This document shows positions 16,448 through 25,186 of a stretch of 64,000 nucleotides of DNA, piece by piece. The notes under the pieces were generated by a model. The model was not told the origin of the DNA, made no database searches, and saw only the letters and a list, made by a program, of their open reading frames with translations. The stretch lies in the NCBI RefSeq assembly GCF_000758525.1, contig NZ_CP009241.1, positions 3,410,001 through 3,474,000 of the forward strand, read 5' to 3'. Origin of the DNA: Paenibacillus sp. FSL H7-0357 (GTDB lineage: Bacteria > Bacillota > Bacilli > Paenibacillales > Paenibacillaceae). Numbering within the stretch: the stretch's first letter is position 1; each line of letters begins with the position of its first letter. Position numbers and translations under genes: made by a program.

Positions 16448-18043
16448 ATGACTGCACGGCAAGAGAAATACAAAGTGCTGCTAGTGGATGATGAGCCAAT
16501 TATTCTGCGAAGCTTGAAGGTGGCGATTCCCTGGGATGAGCTGGGACTTGAGATTGCGGGAGAGGCCAGAAATGGTGAAGTGGCGCTGCGGCTGATTGAA
16601 GAGAAAGCGCCGCAGATCATCATCAGTGATATACGCATGCCTGTCATCGATGGTATCGCCCTGATGAAAGAGGTGCTGCCCCGCAGCTCCAAGCTGATCT
16701 TTATTTTTATCAGCGGCTATGGGGAGTTCGAATATGCGCGTGATGCGCTGCGGCTCGGGGCATTTGATTATTTGCTGAAGCCGATTGACCATGATGAATT
16801 AACGGAGATGCTGACCCGGGCGAAGGTAAAACTGGATAAACAGAAGGAGAACGAGCAGTTGATGCTCTCTGTACAAATGCTGTCGACGCTCGCAAGGGAG
16901 CGGATGTTTGCGGAGTTCACGCTCGGCAATTCGCGGCCTTTGCAGCATTTAAAATGGCTGGAGAACAGCGAGCTGGAGGGCGAATATTTCATGGCTGTCG
17001 TCAGGCTTGACGACTATGCGGCCCTTGCTGCAAGATGGAGCGCGGAGGAGAAGCATCTCTGGCTGTTCGCAATCCGCAATATCCTTGAAGAGTGGTCAAT
17101 GGACAATGGCGCGCTTTCTGTATTCCCGTTCTACAATGGAGAATGGGTGCTGCTCTTTCCGGGAAGGCTCGGGGAAGGCAAAAGAGAGCTTGGCGAGAAG
17201 TTGGTTGCTGATATTAAAAGGTACTCCAAGCTGGCCTGCTCGGTAGGGATTAGCCGCAGCACGCAGGGGATCGATCAATTGAGCACCGTATATCCGCTTG
17301 CAGCCAAGGCGCTGTTCCAGCGCTTCTATTCCGGCCAAGCAGGTGTATTTATTGAAGAGGAGACCCCGGATACAGGCGGCAGGGATGTGAAGTATCCGAA
17401 GGAGCTTGAGGTTTCGCTGATCGAAAGCATCCGCACGCTGAACATGGAACGGATGCTGGTGCTGTTCGATGAAATGGCCATCTTTATTGAGGCCCAGGCA
17501 TTGTCCAAGGAGCTGGCCGAACGGATCATCATCGAGATGGTTGTGGTGCTGTACAGGCAATTTGAGAACCTGAACATGCAGCCGGACTGGTCGCTGGAGG
17601 GGTTGCTTGGCAAGCTGCACGGTCTGGGAACCCTGACGGCAATGATTAGCGTGCTGAAGCAGGAATTCTGCGAGTGGATGCTGGAGAGCAACAAAGTGAT
17701 GGCCCGTGAAGACGGACGCAGCGTTGTTGAGAAAGCCAAACGTTATATTGAAGACAATTATCATAAAGATCTCAGTATTGAAGAGCTGTCGGAGGTAGCC
17801 GGTTTGAGCATCAGCCATTTCTGCACGTTATTTAAGCAAATATCCGGTTACACCTTTCTTGAATTCGTTACCAACTGCCGGATGGAAAAGGCCAAATATA
17901 TTTTGCAGAACAGCAATGTGAAGGTCTACCAGGTAGCTCCGCTCGTTGGTTATCAGGACCCCCGTTATTTTACGCAGGTGTTCAAGAAAGCGACCGGCAA
18001 GACGCCGACAGAGTACCGCGAGGAATGTACGAAGCAGGCATAG
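16448..18043 (+). CDS. AraC-type response regulator, YesN family
   Basis: The protein starts with a CheY-like receiver (YKVLLVDDEPII, phosphoacceptor Asp61 in IIISDIRMPVIDG, conserved Lys in FDYLLKPID), followed by a long linker and a C-terminal AraC double helix-turn-helix (DLSIEELSEVAGLSISHFCT and VKVYQVAPLVGYQDPRYFTQ). I prefer ATG 16448 to the in-frame GTG 16439, because GGGGGG ends right at 16439 and gives correct spacing only to 16448. It is the partner of the YesM-type kinase and probably activates the ABC operon starting at 9914. Confidence 0.92.
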   Translation: MTARQEKYKVLLVDDEPIILRSLKVAIPWDELGLEIAGEARNGEVALRLIEEKAPQIIISDIRMPVIDGIALMKEVLPRSSKLIFIFISGYGEFEYARDALRLGAFDYLLKPIDHDELTEMLTRAKVKLDKQKENEQLMLSVQMLSTLARERMFAEFTLGNSRPLQHLKWLENSELEGEYFMAVVRLDDYAALAARWSAEEKHLWLFAIRNILEEWSMDNGALSVFPFYNGEWVLLFPGRLGEGKRELGEKLVADIKRYSKLACSVGISRSTQGIDQLSTVYPLAAKALFQRFYSGQAGVFIEEETPDTGGRDVKYPKELEVSLIESIRTLNMERMLVLFDEMAIFIEAQALSKELAERIIIEMVVVLYRQFENLNMQPDWSLEGLLGKLHGLGTLTAMISVLKQEFCEWMLESNKVMAREDGRSVVEKAKRYIEDNYHKDLSIEELSEVAGLSISHFCTLFKQISGYTFLEFVTNCRMEKAKYILQNSNVKVYQVAPLVGYQDPRYFTQVFKKATGKTPTEYREECTKQA

Positions 18044-18108
18044 TAGCTTGGGGATAATTTCCGGAACACTTGGTAAAGGGCAGCAACGATTAAAAATTTA
18101 TTTGAGAA

Positions 18109-18137
18109 GTGCACAGATCTCTCTGTGCGCTTTTTTT
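18109..18137 (+). terminator. Terminator of the sugar two-component operon
   Basis: GCACAGA and TCTGTGC pair around a TCTC loop, with seven T residues after it. It closes the operon that began at 9914. The sequence of an MFS gene fragment resumes directly at the T-run. Confidence 0.8.
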
Positions 18138-18483
18138 GCTGGCAGCAGGACTGCTCATCAGTGCCGCAGGGACCATCGGTATGGGGTCGGCGCATAATGT
18201 GCTGCTCGCGATTTTGCTTCAAGCGTTGACTGGCTTCTTTTATCCTTGTGTTCATATCTGCATCAATACACTGATTCTGCAAAATACCGAGACTGCCTAT
18301 ATGGGCCGGGTAGGCGGAATTATGGGACCGATGTTTATGGGATTTATGGTGATCGGCATGTCCATGGCCGGATATCTGAAGGGAACATTCTCGCTGTTCG
18401 CTGTTTTCACAGGGAGCGGTGTGCTGATCTTGATGGGTACGCTGATTTTGCTCCCGCTGCTACGGATTAGAAAGTTAGCTTAA
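18138..18483 (+). pseudogene. MFS transporter remnant, C-terminal third only
   Basis: About 115 codons encode three or four hydrophobic helices typical of the last part of a major facilitator permease (LLAGLLISAAGTIGMG-like start, then ALTGFFYPCVHICINTLIL and GYLKGTFSLFAVFTGSG). A complete protein would have about 400 residues and 12 helices. The frame is open only from GTG 18109, which lies inside a transcription terminator, with a stop codon immediately before it. I read this as a deletion scar joining the terminator of the upstream operon to the 3' end of an old MFS gene. Confidence 0.75.
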
Positions 18484-18492
18484 TTTGAGGAA

Positions 18493-18512
18493 AGTATGAC
18501 ATTTGTCATACT
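18493..18512 (+). promoter_or_regulatory. 20-bp perfect palindrome, probable DesR operator
   Basis: AGTATGACATTTGTCATACT is a perfect inverted repeat. Two further ATGAC half-sites follow at 18528-18532 and 18541-18545, on the same face as an activator array leading to the des promoter. In B. subtilis, DesR binds two adjacent sites upstream of des when membrane lipids stiffen in the cold. Assignment to DesR is by context. Confidence 0.7.
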
Positions 18513-18532
18513 CCCTCCTTGATATTTATGAC

Positions 18533-18562
18533 TTACGGGTATGACACTTCCTTCTCTATAAT
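18533..18562 (+). promoter_or_regulatory. Activator-dependent promoter of des
   Basis: A perfect TATAAT (18557-18562) is paired with a poor -35 (TTACGG, 18533-18538, 18-base spacer) that overlaps the last putative DesR half-site. A weak -35 is what an activated promoter would show. Confidence 0.65.
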
Positions 18563-18616
18563 GAAGTTAGATGAATGTGACCGGAACCGGACACATCCGA
18601 GGAGGAAACAAACACG

Positions 18617-19681
18617 ATGACTACGAAACAGACATCCCAGCTTTCCAGTTTGAAAAAAAGTGTGGCTCCCTACGAGAAAACAGACCGCAAAACAAGCGTA
18701 AGACAGCTTATTAATACACTTGGACCGCTTGTCCTGTTATGGGCGGCTGCATATTTCAGCCTGTCTGTCTCCTACTGGCTTACCCTCCTGTTTGCGATTC
18801 CGGCAGCGGGGTTTGTGATCCGGACCTTTATTATTTTTCATGACTGCTGCCACGGTTCGTTCTTCAAAAGCCGTAAAGCCAACGATATCATAGGCACGAT
18901 CACGGGAGTATTAACCTTGGTGCCTTATCGCCAGTGGAAACACAGTCATTCCATCCATCACGCCGGAAGCAGCAATCTTGAGAAAAGAGGCATCGGCGAT
19001 ATCTGGATTATGACAGTTGAAGAATATGAGGCTGCCAAGCCTTTGAAACGTTTATATTACCGGATTTACCGCAACCCGCTGGTGATGTTTGTAGCTGGAC
19101 CTATCGTCGTTTTCCTGATCCAATACCGTTTTAATGCCAAAGGGGCAAGACGCAAGGAGCGGATGAATACTTATCTGACTAACATTTTGATTGCAGCGCT
19201 TTATAGTGGTTTGATTTTGGCCATCGGCTGGCAGGCATTTCTGCTGGTACAGCTGCCGATCGTATTTGTCTCAGGCTTCCTTGGCATCTGGTTATTTTAT
19301 GTACAGCATCAGTTCGAGGATTCGTATTTTGAGCATGAAGATGAATGGAGTTATGTAAGTGCCGCCGTAGAAGGCAGCTCTTACTACAAACTGCCGAGAC
19401 TTTTACAGTGGATCACCGGGAATATCGGGTTTCACCATGTCCATCATTTAAGTCCGAAGGTGCCGAATTATAATCTGGAGCTGGCCCATAATGCCACTCC
19501 GCCGCTGCAAAAAGCGACAACGATCACGATTGGCAGCAGCTTGAAGGCCCTTCATTTCCGTCTGTGGGATGAAGAGAATAGAAGATTTGTAGGCTTTAAG
19601 GAAATCAAGGCAAGACTGCGGGAGCCAAAGCCGGCAGTGGAAGCGTTAAAGGTACGCAAACCCGGACTTCAAGGCGAATAG
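18617..19681 (+). CDS. des: Acyl-lipid fatty acid desaturase
   Basis: A 354-residue membrane di-iron desaturase that would introduce a cis double bond into phospholipid acyl chains to fluidise the membrane. The three histidine boxes are complete: HDCCH at residues 75-79, HSHSIHH at 109-115 and HHVHH at 273-277. Four or five hydrophobic helices surround them. GGAGGAAAC precedes the ATG. The desKR genes follow after a terminator, matching the B. subtilis des-desK-desR arrangement, so cold or membrane rigidity is the likely inducer. Double-bond position (delta-5 in Bacillus) is inferred. Confidence 0.92.
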   Translation: MTTKQTSQLSSLKKSVAPYEKTDRKTSVRQLINTLGPLVLLWAAAYFSLSVSYWLTLLFAIPAAGFVIRTFIIFHDCCHGSFFKSRKANDIIGTITGVLTLVPYRQWKHSHSIHHAGSSNLEKRGIGDIWIMTVEEYEAAKPLKRLYYRIYRNPLVMFVAGPIVVFLIQYRFNAKGARRKERMNTYLTNILIAALYSGLILAIGWQAFLLVQLPIVFVSGFLGIWLFYVQHQFEDSYFEHEDEWSYVSAAVEGSSYYKLPRLLQWITGNIGFHHVHHLSPKVPNYNLELAHNATPPLQKATTITIGSSLKALHFRLWDEENRRFVGFKEIKARLREPKPAVEALKVRKPGLQGE

Positions 19682-19716
19682 AGCCATCCATATCTTTTAA
19701 TTGACACTGTAACAGG

Positions 19717-19768
19717 AGAGGAAGCCAGAACCGCTGAACGCTGACCGGTGCTGAGCTTTCTCTTTTTT
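19717..19768 (+). terminator. Hairpin terminator between des and desK
   Basis: AGAGGAAGC pairs with GCTTTCTCT, with an inner ACCG/CGGT stem, followed by five T residues. It should lower desKR expression relative to des. Confidence 0.65.
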
Positions 19769-19819
19769 GTTGCGGGTTGCCGGTTGCTGCAAGGTTTATG
19801 CTAAAATGGAGGTACAATA

Positions 19820-20980
19820 TTGCTGGTAAAAAGGATGGCTAACATGCAGAAGTGGCACCATATATTCCATAAAAGTACAGGTCTGAGCCCTTATGTATGG
19901 GTCATTTTTTACATTCTTCCCTTCTATTTTATCTTCCGTTCGTCCTCGATGGACCGGTGGGTATACGGAATTCTCATGATCATTGTATTTTTTGCCTGTT
20001 ATGTCCTAGCCTTCAAATCAACGGGCTGGGTGGTCTACTTCTGGACAAGTGTGCAGATTATTGTTTCTATAACGATGACCTTGCTGTTCGGGTATATGTA
20101 TTTTGCGTTATTCCTGGCTTTTTTTATCGGGAACATCCAGAAGCGGGTCGGATTCTTTACGCTGTATTCAATTCACCTGCTGACCACGATTATCGCCATT
20201 AACTATGAACTGATTACACGCAATCCGGTATTCATCTCCCAGCTCCCTTTTGTGCTTGTGAGTATGATTGCGGTGGTCCTGTTGCCTGCTACAACGTATA
20301 ACCGCAACAATCAGGATAAGCTGGAGGTCCAACTGGAGGATGCTAATAAACGTATCTCTGAACTCGTCATCATGGAGGAACGCCAGCGGATCTCCCGTGA
20401 TCTGCATGATACACTGGGACAAAAGCTGTCGCTCATCGGACTCAAGAGTGATTTGGCCGGCAAGCTGATCAACAAAAATCCGGCGCAGGCTATCGTCGAA
20501 ATTAACGATGTCCGCCAGACAGCGCGAACAGCGCTCAAAGAAGTCCGTGAGATGATTACACAGATGAGGGGCATCCGGCTTGAAGACGAGCTGGTGCGGA
20601 TCAGGCAGCTCCTGCAGGCTGCAGAAATTGAGTTCGAGCTGGAAGGCAGTCCCAAGCTGAAGAATACTTCGCTAATTACGGAAAATGTGCTGAGCATGTG
20701 TATTAAGGAAGCGGTGACGAATGTGGTAAAGCACAGCGGTGCCACGGTCTGCAAAATTCTCATTGAACCCTCGCGCGTAGATTTGGTTGTTAAGATACAG
20801 GATAACGGCAAGGGAATTGAGGGGACTTCTCTATTTTATAAGGGCCATGGAATGCAGGGAATTCAAGAGAGGCTGGAATTTGTAAACGGTTTGTTGGACA
20901 TTGTGAAGGACGGAGGGACAACGATTGTCATTAAAGTGCCCACAGTCATCCAGCAGACGGAACGGGAGGCGAATCACTGA
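19820..20980 (+). CDS. desK: Thermosensor histidine kinase DesK
   Basis: A 386-residue kinase with about five N-terminal membrane helices (residues about 20-150), then a HisKA_3 dimerisation domain with the phosphoacceptor His196 in RISRDLHDTLGQKLSLIG, and a HATPase_c domain (IKEAVTNVVKHSG, DNGKGI, GHGMQGIQERL). This is the NarL-family kinase architecture of DesK, which senses membrane thickness. GGAGG lies seven bases before TTG 19820; the in-frame ATG at 19835 is too far from it. The stop overlaps the desR start by one base. Confidence 0.88.
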   Translation: MLVKRMANMQKWHHIFHKSTGLSPYVWVIFYILPFYFIFRSSSMDRWVYGILMIIVFFACYVLAFKSTGWVVYFWTSVQIIVSITMTLLFGYMYFALFLAFFIGNIQKRVGFFTLYSIHLLTTIIAINYELITRNPVFISQLPFVLVSMIAVVLLPATTYNRNNQDKLEVQLEDANKRISELVIMEERQRISRDLHDTLGQKLSLIGLKSDLAGKLINKNPAQAIVEINDVRQTARTALKEVREMITQMRGIRLEDELVRIRQLLQAAEIEFELEGSPKLKNTSLITENVLSMCIKEAVTNVVKHSGATVCKILIEPSRVDLVVKIQDNGKGIEGTSLFYKGHGMQGIQERLEFVNGLLDIVKDGGTTIVIKVPTVIQQTEREANH

Positions 20981-21582
20981 TGATCAACATTGTAATTGCT
21001 GAAGATCAGCGCATGCTGCTTGGCGCCCTGGCTTCATTGCTCGACCTGGAAGAGGATATGAAAGTGGTGGGCCGGGCAGCTAATGGTGAAGAGGCTGTAA
21101 AGCTGGTCCAGCAGCTCAAACCGGATATCTGCATCATGGATATCGAAATGCCGGCAATGACCGGACTTGAGGCGGCGGAGGCGCTGAAGCAATCCGGCTG
21201 CAAAATCATGATTCTGACCACCTTTGCCCGGGCCGGATATTTCGAGCGCGCCGTTAAATCTGGCGTAAATGCCTATTTGCTAAAAGACAGCCCCAGTGAA
21301 GAGCTGGCTCTCTCGATCCGCAGCGTTATGGCTGGCAAACGGATGTATGCGCCGGAGCTTATGGACGAAGCTTACAGCAACGAGGCCAATCCGCTGACCC
21401 AACGGGAGAAGGAAGTGCTGGGGCTGATTGCCGATGGCAAAAATACTAAGGAAATCGCGAGCCAGCTGTACATTACGACCGGTACGGTTCGCAATTATAT
21501 TTCGGTTATTCTCGACAAGCTCGATGTGGGCAACCGGATTGAAGCGATTACCAGATTCAAGGAAAAAGGCTGGTTCAAATGA
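20980..21582 (+). CDS. desR: Response regulator DesR
   Basis: A 200-residue NarL/FixJ-type regulator with a receiver domain (Asp54 in DICIMDIEMPAMTG, Lys in NAYLLKDSPSEEL) and a C-terminal LuxR helix-turn-helix (LTQREKEVLGLIADGKNTKE and GTVRNYISVILDKLDV). Phosphorylated by DesK, it should activate des through the palindrome at 18493. The ATG overlaps the desK stop, and GGGAGG lies nine bases upstream. Confidence 0.9.
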   Translation: MINIVIAEDQRMLLGALASLLDLEEDMKVVGRAANGEEAVKLVQQLKPDICIMDIEMPAMTGLEAAEALKQSGCKIMILTTFARAGYFERAVKSGVNAYLLKDSPSEELALSIRSVMAGKRMYAPELMDEAYSNEANPLTQREKEVLGLIADGKNTKEIASQLYITTGTVRNYISVILDKLDVGNRIEAITRFKEKGWFK

Positions 21583-21590
21583 GGATCACT

Positions 21591-21620
21591 GGGGGACTTT
21601 CGGAGTCACCCTATTTTTTT
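21591..21620 (+). terminator. Terminator after desR
   Basis: GGGGGACT pairs with AGTCACCC (one mismatch) around a short loop, followed by TA and a run of seven T. Confidence 0.7.
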
Positions 21621-21833
21621 GCTCATTTTCCGGGATTTCATCTGCAGAGGTGGGACGATTTTACTATTTTTGCCACGGAAGAGGGATTGCCATTGGAACA
21701 GCAAACCATTTTTGTTAAGATAAATGCAAACATGTGATCTTATCCGTGTTAATTGGTTAATAGAAGATATATCCAATTGTTTGCTTGATATCTTTCGATT
21801 TATTATGCTATCTCATTTGGGGAGGAAACTGAT

Positions 21834-23273
21834 TTGCCTGAACTGACATCATCGTATGTAGATTCGCTCGCACCCAACGCCGCTGCCATGAAGAATGGTC
21901 AGGGGCTGGTAAAGAAGAAAAGCTTCGTGCAGTTGAACCGTTCGGAGAACGGGGAATTGCTGTTCGGGCAGTGCTCGGGAAGCGGCAAAACGCCTTATGA
22001 GTGCTCTGCGGACTTCATTGTGCCGGATAAGCCGGTGTTCCGCTGCACCTGCCCCAGCCGGCAGTTCCCCTGCAAGCATGCGCTGGGCCTGCTGTATGCC
22101 TATGCCGAGGGTCAGCCTTTCACAATAGCTGATGTACCCGAGGACATCTCTGCCAAACGCGAGAAGGCCGAGAAACGTGAAGAGACCAAGGTGAAGCAAG
22201 CTGCCGAGGGCGGGGAAGCTAAGCCTAAGAAAGTTAATAAATCTGCGCTGAAGAAAAAGATCAACGCTCAGCTTGAAGGGCTTGACCTGCTGGAGAAGCT
22301 GGTCCTGTCGCTTATCCGCAGCGGATTATCGACCATTGACAGCAAAACGCTGAAGACGATTAAAGAACATGTGAAGCAGCTTGGCAATTATTATTTGTCA
22401 GGAGCACAGATTGAACTGCGCCGGTTCGCGCTGCTGCTGGATGAAGGCCGTGACCGTGAAGAGAGTTATACATATGCGATGGAGCAGTTGACACGGCTTC
22501 ATGCTTTTATTAAGAAAGGGCGGGCTTATCTGACCGCAAGGAGTGAGGATCCCGAGCTTGCCCTGGATCATGAATCTACTATTGATGAATGGCTTGGACA
22601 TGCCTGGCAGTTGTCTGAACTGAAGGAATACGGACTGGTGAAGGAAGAGGTCGAGCTTCTGCAATTAGCCTTCTACAGCTACGATGATCTTGCCCGTCAG
22701 GAATATGTCGATCTTGGCTACTGGCTGGAAACGAACAGCGGAGAGATTCACCGGACGGTATATTTTCGCCCTTACAAGGCAGCCAAACTGATGCGGGAAG
22801 AAGACAGCTTCTTTGAAGTTGGCCGGATTCCCTTGCTCTACAAATACCCCGGAGAGATGAATGCCCGGGTCCGATATGAAGAAATAACAGCGAGACCTGT
22901 TACTGAGGCTGATTTGAAGCAGGTCTACAGCAAGACTCACCGCTCTTACGCGGAGGTGCTCAAGCAAGTAAAGAATCAGCTCAAGAATCCGCTGAGTGAT
23001 AAATCGCCTGTGCTGCTTCTGCATGCAGCAAGTCTTGGGGTAACCGAAAGCGGCCAGTATGTCATCACAGATGAGTCCGGCAGCAGACTGGTACTGGAGG
23101 ATATCCCTTCGCTGCCTCAGGGGACGGTGGATTTACTGCCGTTTCTTCCGTCTTCCTTACTGACGGACTGTGCCATACTTGTGATGTTCGAGCATCATTT
23201 GGATTCAGGACGGCTGACTGCCCAACCGCTGACGATAATCAAGGATGAGGCGGTAACCCGGCTCTTGTACTGA
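21834..23273 (+). CDS. SWIM zinc-finger protein, YehQ-like
   Basis: A 479-residue protein whose N-terminal part holds a SWIM zinc finger, C71-x-C73-x6-C80-x-H82, in the segment FRCTCPSRQFPCKHALGLL. SWIM domains bind zinc and usually mediate DNA or protein contact. A Lys/Glu-rich linker (residues about 105-145) and an all-helical C-terminal region without a recognised fold follow. It starts at TTG 21834 after GGGGAGG. It heads a five-gene cluster with HEAT-like, MoxR, DUF5682 and VWA genes. In E. coli the equivalent genes are yehQ, yehL, yehM and yehP, also of unknown role. Confidence 0.85.
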   Translation: MPELTSSYVDSLAPNAAAMKNGQGLVKKKSFVQLNRSENGELLFGQCSGSGKTPYECSADFIVPDKPVFRCTCPSRQFPCKHALGLLYAYAEGQPFTIADVPEDISAKREKAEKREETKVKQAAEGGEAKPKKVNKSALKKKINAQLEGLDLLEKLVLSLIRSGLSTIDSKTLKTIKEHVKQLGNYYLSGAQIELRRFALLLDEGRDREESYTYAMEQLTRLHAFIKKGRAYLTARSEDPELALDHESTIDEWLGHAWQLSELKEYGLVKEEVELLQLAFYSYDDLARQEYVDLGYWLETNSGEIHRTVYFRPYKAAKLMREEDSFFEVGRIPLLYKYPGEMNARVRYEEITARPVTEADLKQVYSKTHRSYAEVLKQVKNQLKNPLSDKSPVLLLHAASLGVTESGQYVITDESGSRLVLEDIPSLPQGTVDLLPFLPSSLLTDCAILVMFEHHLDSGRLTAQPLTIIKDEAVTRLLY

Positions 23274-23324
23274 CCAATCATTGAGATCATAAACATGATT
23301 TATATACCTATAGGGGGACAGCCC

Positions 23325-25163
23325 ATGAGTACAGCATTATTGCAAGAGCTTCACCAAGAGGTGAGAAGACTTTATATCGCCGGAAGTGATCTGGCAGCCG
23401 GAGATTTCCGGCTGAAGCGTCTGCTTCCGCAGTTTCAGCAACTCGGTGAGCGTGCTCCAGTCTTCAAGAGGCTGGGTGAGGGTATAACGGCTCTGATAGA
23501 GCCCGGCAGTACAGCGGAACCAGTATCCGCTGCAAAGCTGCAGGAGCTGACGCTGCTGCTGGAATCGGTGCTCTACACCCAGGGGGTTACGGCACCCGAC
23601 GGAACTCCAGGTCCCTTGCGGGCGTTTTATTTCCCGGCGGAGACCCGGCTGCCTTACCGCAGGCTGGCCGCTGTGAGACAGGCATTGACCACGACGGGAA
23701 GCGGCAGATATGAGATCGTAATCGAAGCTTTTAAGGAAGGCGTATTTCAGGATATGCGCCTGCTTCCGCTGGCTATTGCCGCTTTGAAAGATCCTTATGC
23801 GGAGCTTGCGGACTTTGCGGCGGCAGAGATACTTCCGTCTTACGGCCCGGCTATCGCCGAATATTTGATGGAGCACTTTAATCCGGCCGGCAGCAGAGGC
23901 GATGTCCGCAAGCTGCAGGTGATTGGCAAAGTGGGGGGAGCCGGCGTGCTCGAGCAGATCTGCGCAGCCGCAGAGAGCGGCAGCGACGATGTCCGGGTGG
24001 CGGCGATCGGATGTCTTGCCGGGCATGAGGCCTATATCCCGTCACTGCTGGAATGGACGACGGACAAGAAGAAGACCATCCGGGAAGCTGCGTTTGCCGC
24101 TTTGGCAGCAGGCGGTTCCCTGCAAGGGGGGGAACGTCTGCTGGAAGCATTTTCGCTGAAGAAGGACCGGGCACTGGTGGCGGAGGCGCTCTGCAAGTGG
24201 CCTTCGGCCCGAATTGCAGACCAGCTGGCGGTTCGATTTATGGAGGAGCTGCGTGAAGCTCCTCTGGACAACGGGGACAAGAAAAAGACGGAAACATATT
24301 GGAATGGATTAGAACCCTATCTAACCGCTCTCTATAGGGAGCGGAATACACAACTAGATGAAGCATACAGTTATGTGATCGGAGAATATCCCCGTTTTGT
24401 CTCGTTTGGCTGGCTGCCGCTTATCGATCAGGCAGCCTGGTATACAGAAAAGTCGGATTCTGCAGAATCGCTGGAGCTGCTGAAGGGGCTGGCGAAACAA
24501 AACATGCGCTATCTGCCGAATGTTTTCCGTGCGGCTCAGCAGCAGTTGAACCCGGAGGAATTGTACAACCAGTTCGGCGGCACGATGATGAACAAGTTGA
24601 AATCAATCGTCTCGAAGGAGGCGGCGCAGCGTGACCAGCAGCTTCTGGAAACGCTGGAGCGGCAGATTATGAATGTGGAACGGGTGGCTTACGAAACACC
24701 TTGGAGTTCTTCCAGAGACAGGCTCCAATACTCGAGAGAGATGATGCCTGCGGAGAGAATTGCCGCAGAGTGGGACCCGCGCTGGCTGGACTGGTTCATT
24801 GACCGTGACGCACTGGAGCTGGTATGTGCCTTTGCCCAGCCGGGGCATGAGCGTGCCCGCAGCTACCTCCTGGAGAAGCTCCAGGGGCAGAAGAAACGCA
24901 GAATGCAAGAATTTATCACGAACATCTTTATTGGTCTGGAACGTACGGATATGCAAGAGGAGGAGCGCCAGGAGCTCCTAATGTCTGTGCTGGAGAACGA
25001 TCGGCTTTATAATCCTTATATCTTTGACTATTTCGTATTCCAAATGATGCTTCGTTTTCCGGTCAGCTATATCAGCCGTATTGAAGCTATTGTTCCGGTA
25101 TACAGATACGAATGCGTACAGCAGCTTGAGTATTTGCTTAACCATTTGCGGAGCCAAGAGTAA
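23325..25163 (+). CDS. HEAT-like helical repeat protein
   Basis: The 612-residue product is almost wholly helical. Its middle contains HEAT/PBS-lyase-like repeats, for example ALKDPYAELADFAAAEIL, CAAAESGSDDVRVAAIGCLA and KKKTIREAAFAALAAGG at about residues 155-270. There is no signal peptide. HEAT solenoids act as adaptors, so it may bridge the SWIM protein and the ATPase. I chose ATG 23325 because AGGGGGA precedes it; an in-frame ATG 30 bases earlier has no ribosome binding site. It lies 51 bases after the SWIM gene and 23 bases before the MoxR gene. Confidence 0.75.
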   Translation: MSTALLQELHQEVRRLYIAGSDLAAGDFRLKRLLPQFQQLGERAPVFKRLGEGITALIEPGSTAEPVSAAKLQELTLLLESVLYTQGVTAPDGTPGPLRAFYFPAETRLPYRRLAAVRQALTTTGSGRYEIVIEAFKEGVFQDMRLLPLAIAALKDPYAELADFAAAEILPSYGPAIAEYLMEHFNPAGSRGDVRKLQVIGKVGGAGVLEQICAAAESGSDDVRVAAIGCLAGHEAYIPSLLEWTTDKKKTIREAAFAALAAGGSLQGGERLLEAFSLKKDRALVAEALCKWPSARIADQLAVRFMEELREAPLDNGDKKKTETYWNGLEPYLTALYRERNTQLDEAYSYVIGEYPRFVSFGWLPLIDQAAWYTEKSDSAESLELLKGLAKQNMRYLPNVFRAAQQQLNPEELYNQFGGTMMNKLKSIVSKEAAQRDQQLLETLERQIMNVERVAYETPWSSSRDRLQYSREMMPAERIAAEWDPRWLDWFIDRDALELVCAFAQPGHERARSYLLEKLQGQKKRRMQEFITNIFIGLERTDMQEEERQELLMSVLENDRLYNPYIFDYFVFQMMLRFPVSYISRIEAIVPVYRYECVQQLEYLLNHLRSQE

Positions 25164-25186
25164 AGTCATTAGAGGGAGATGAGTAT

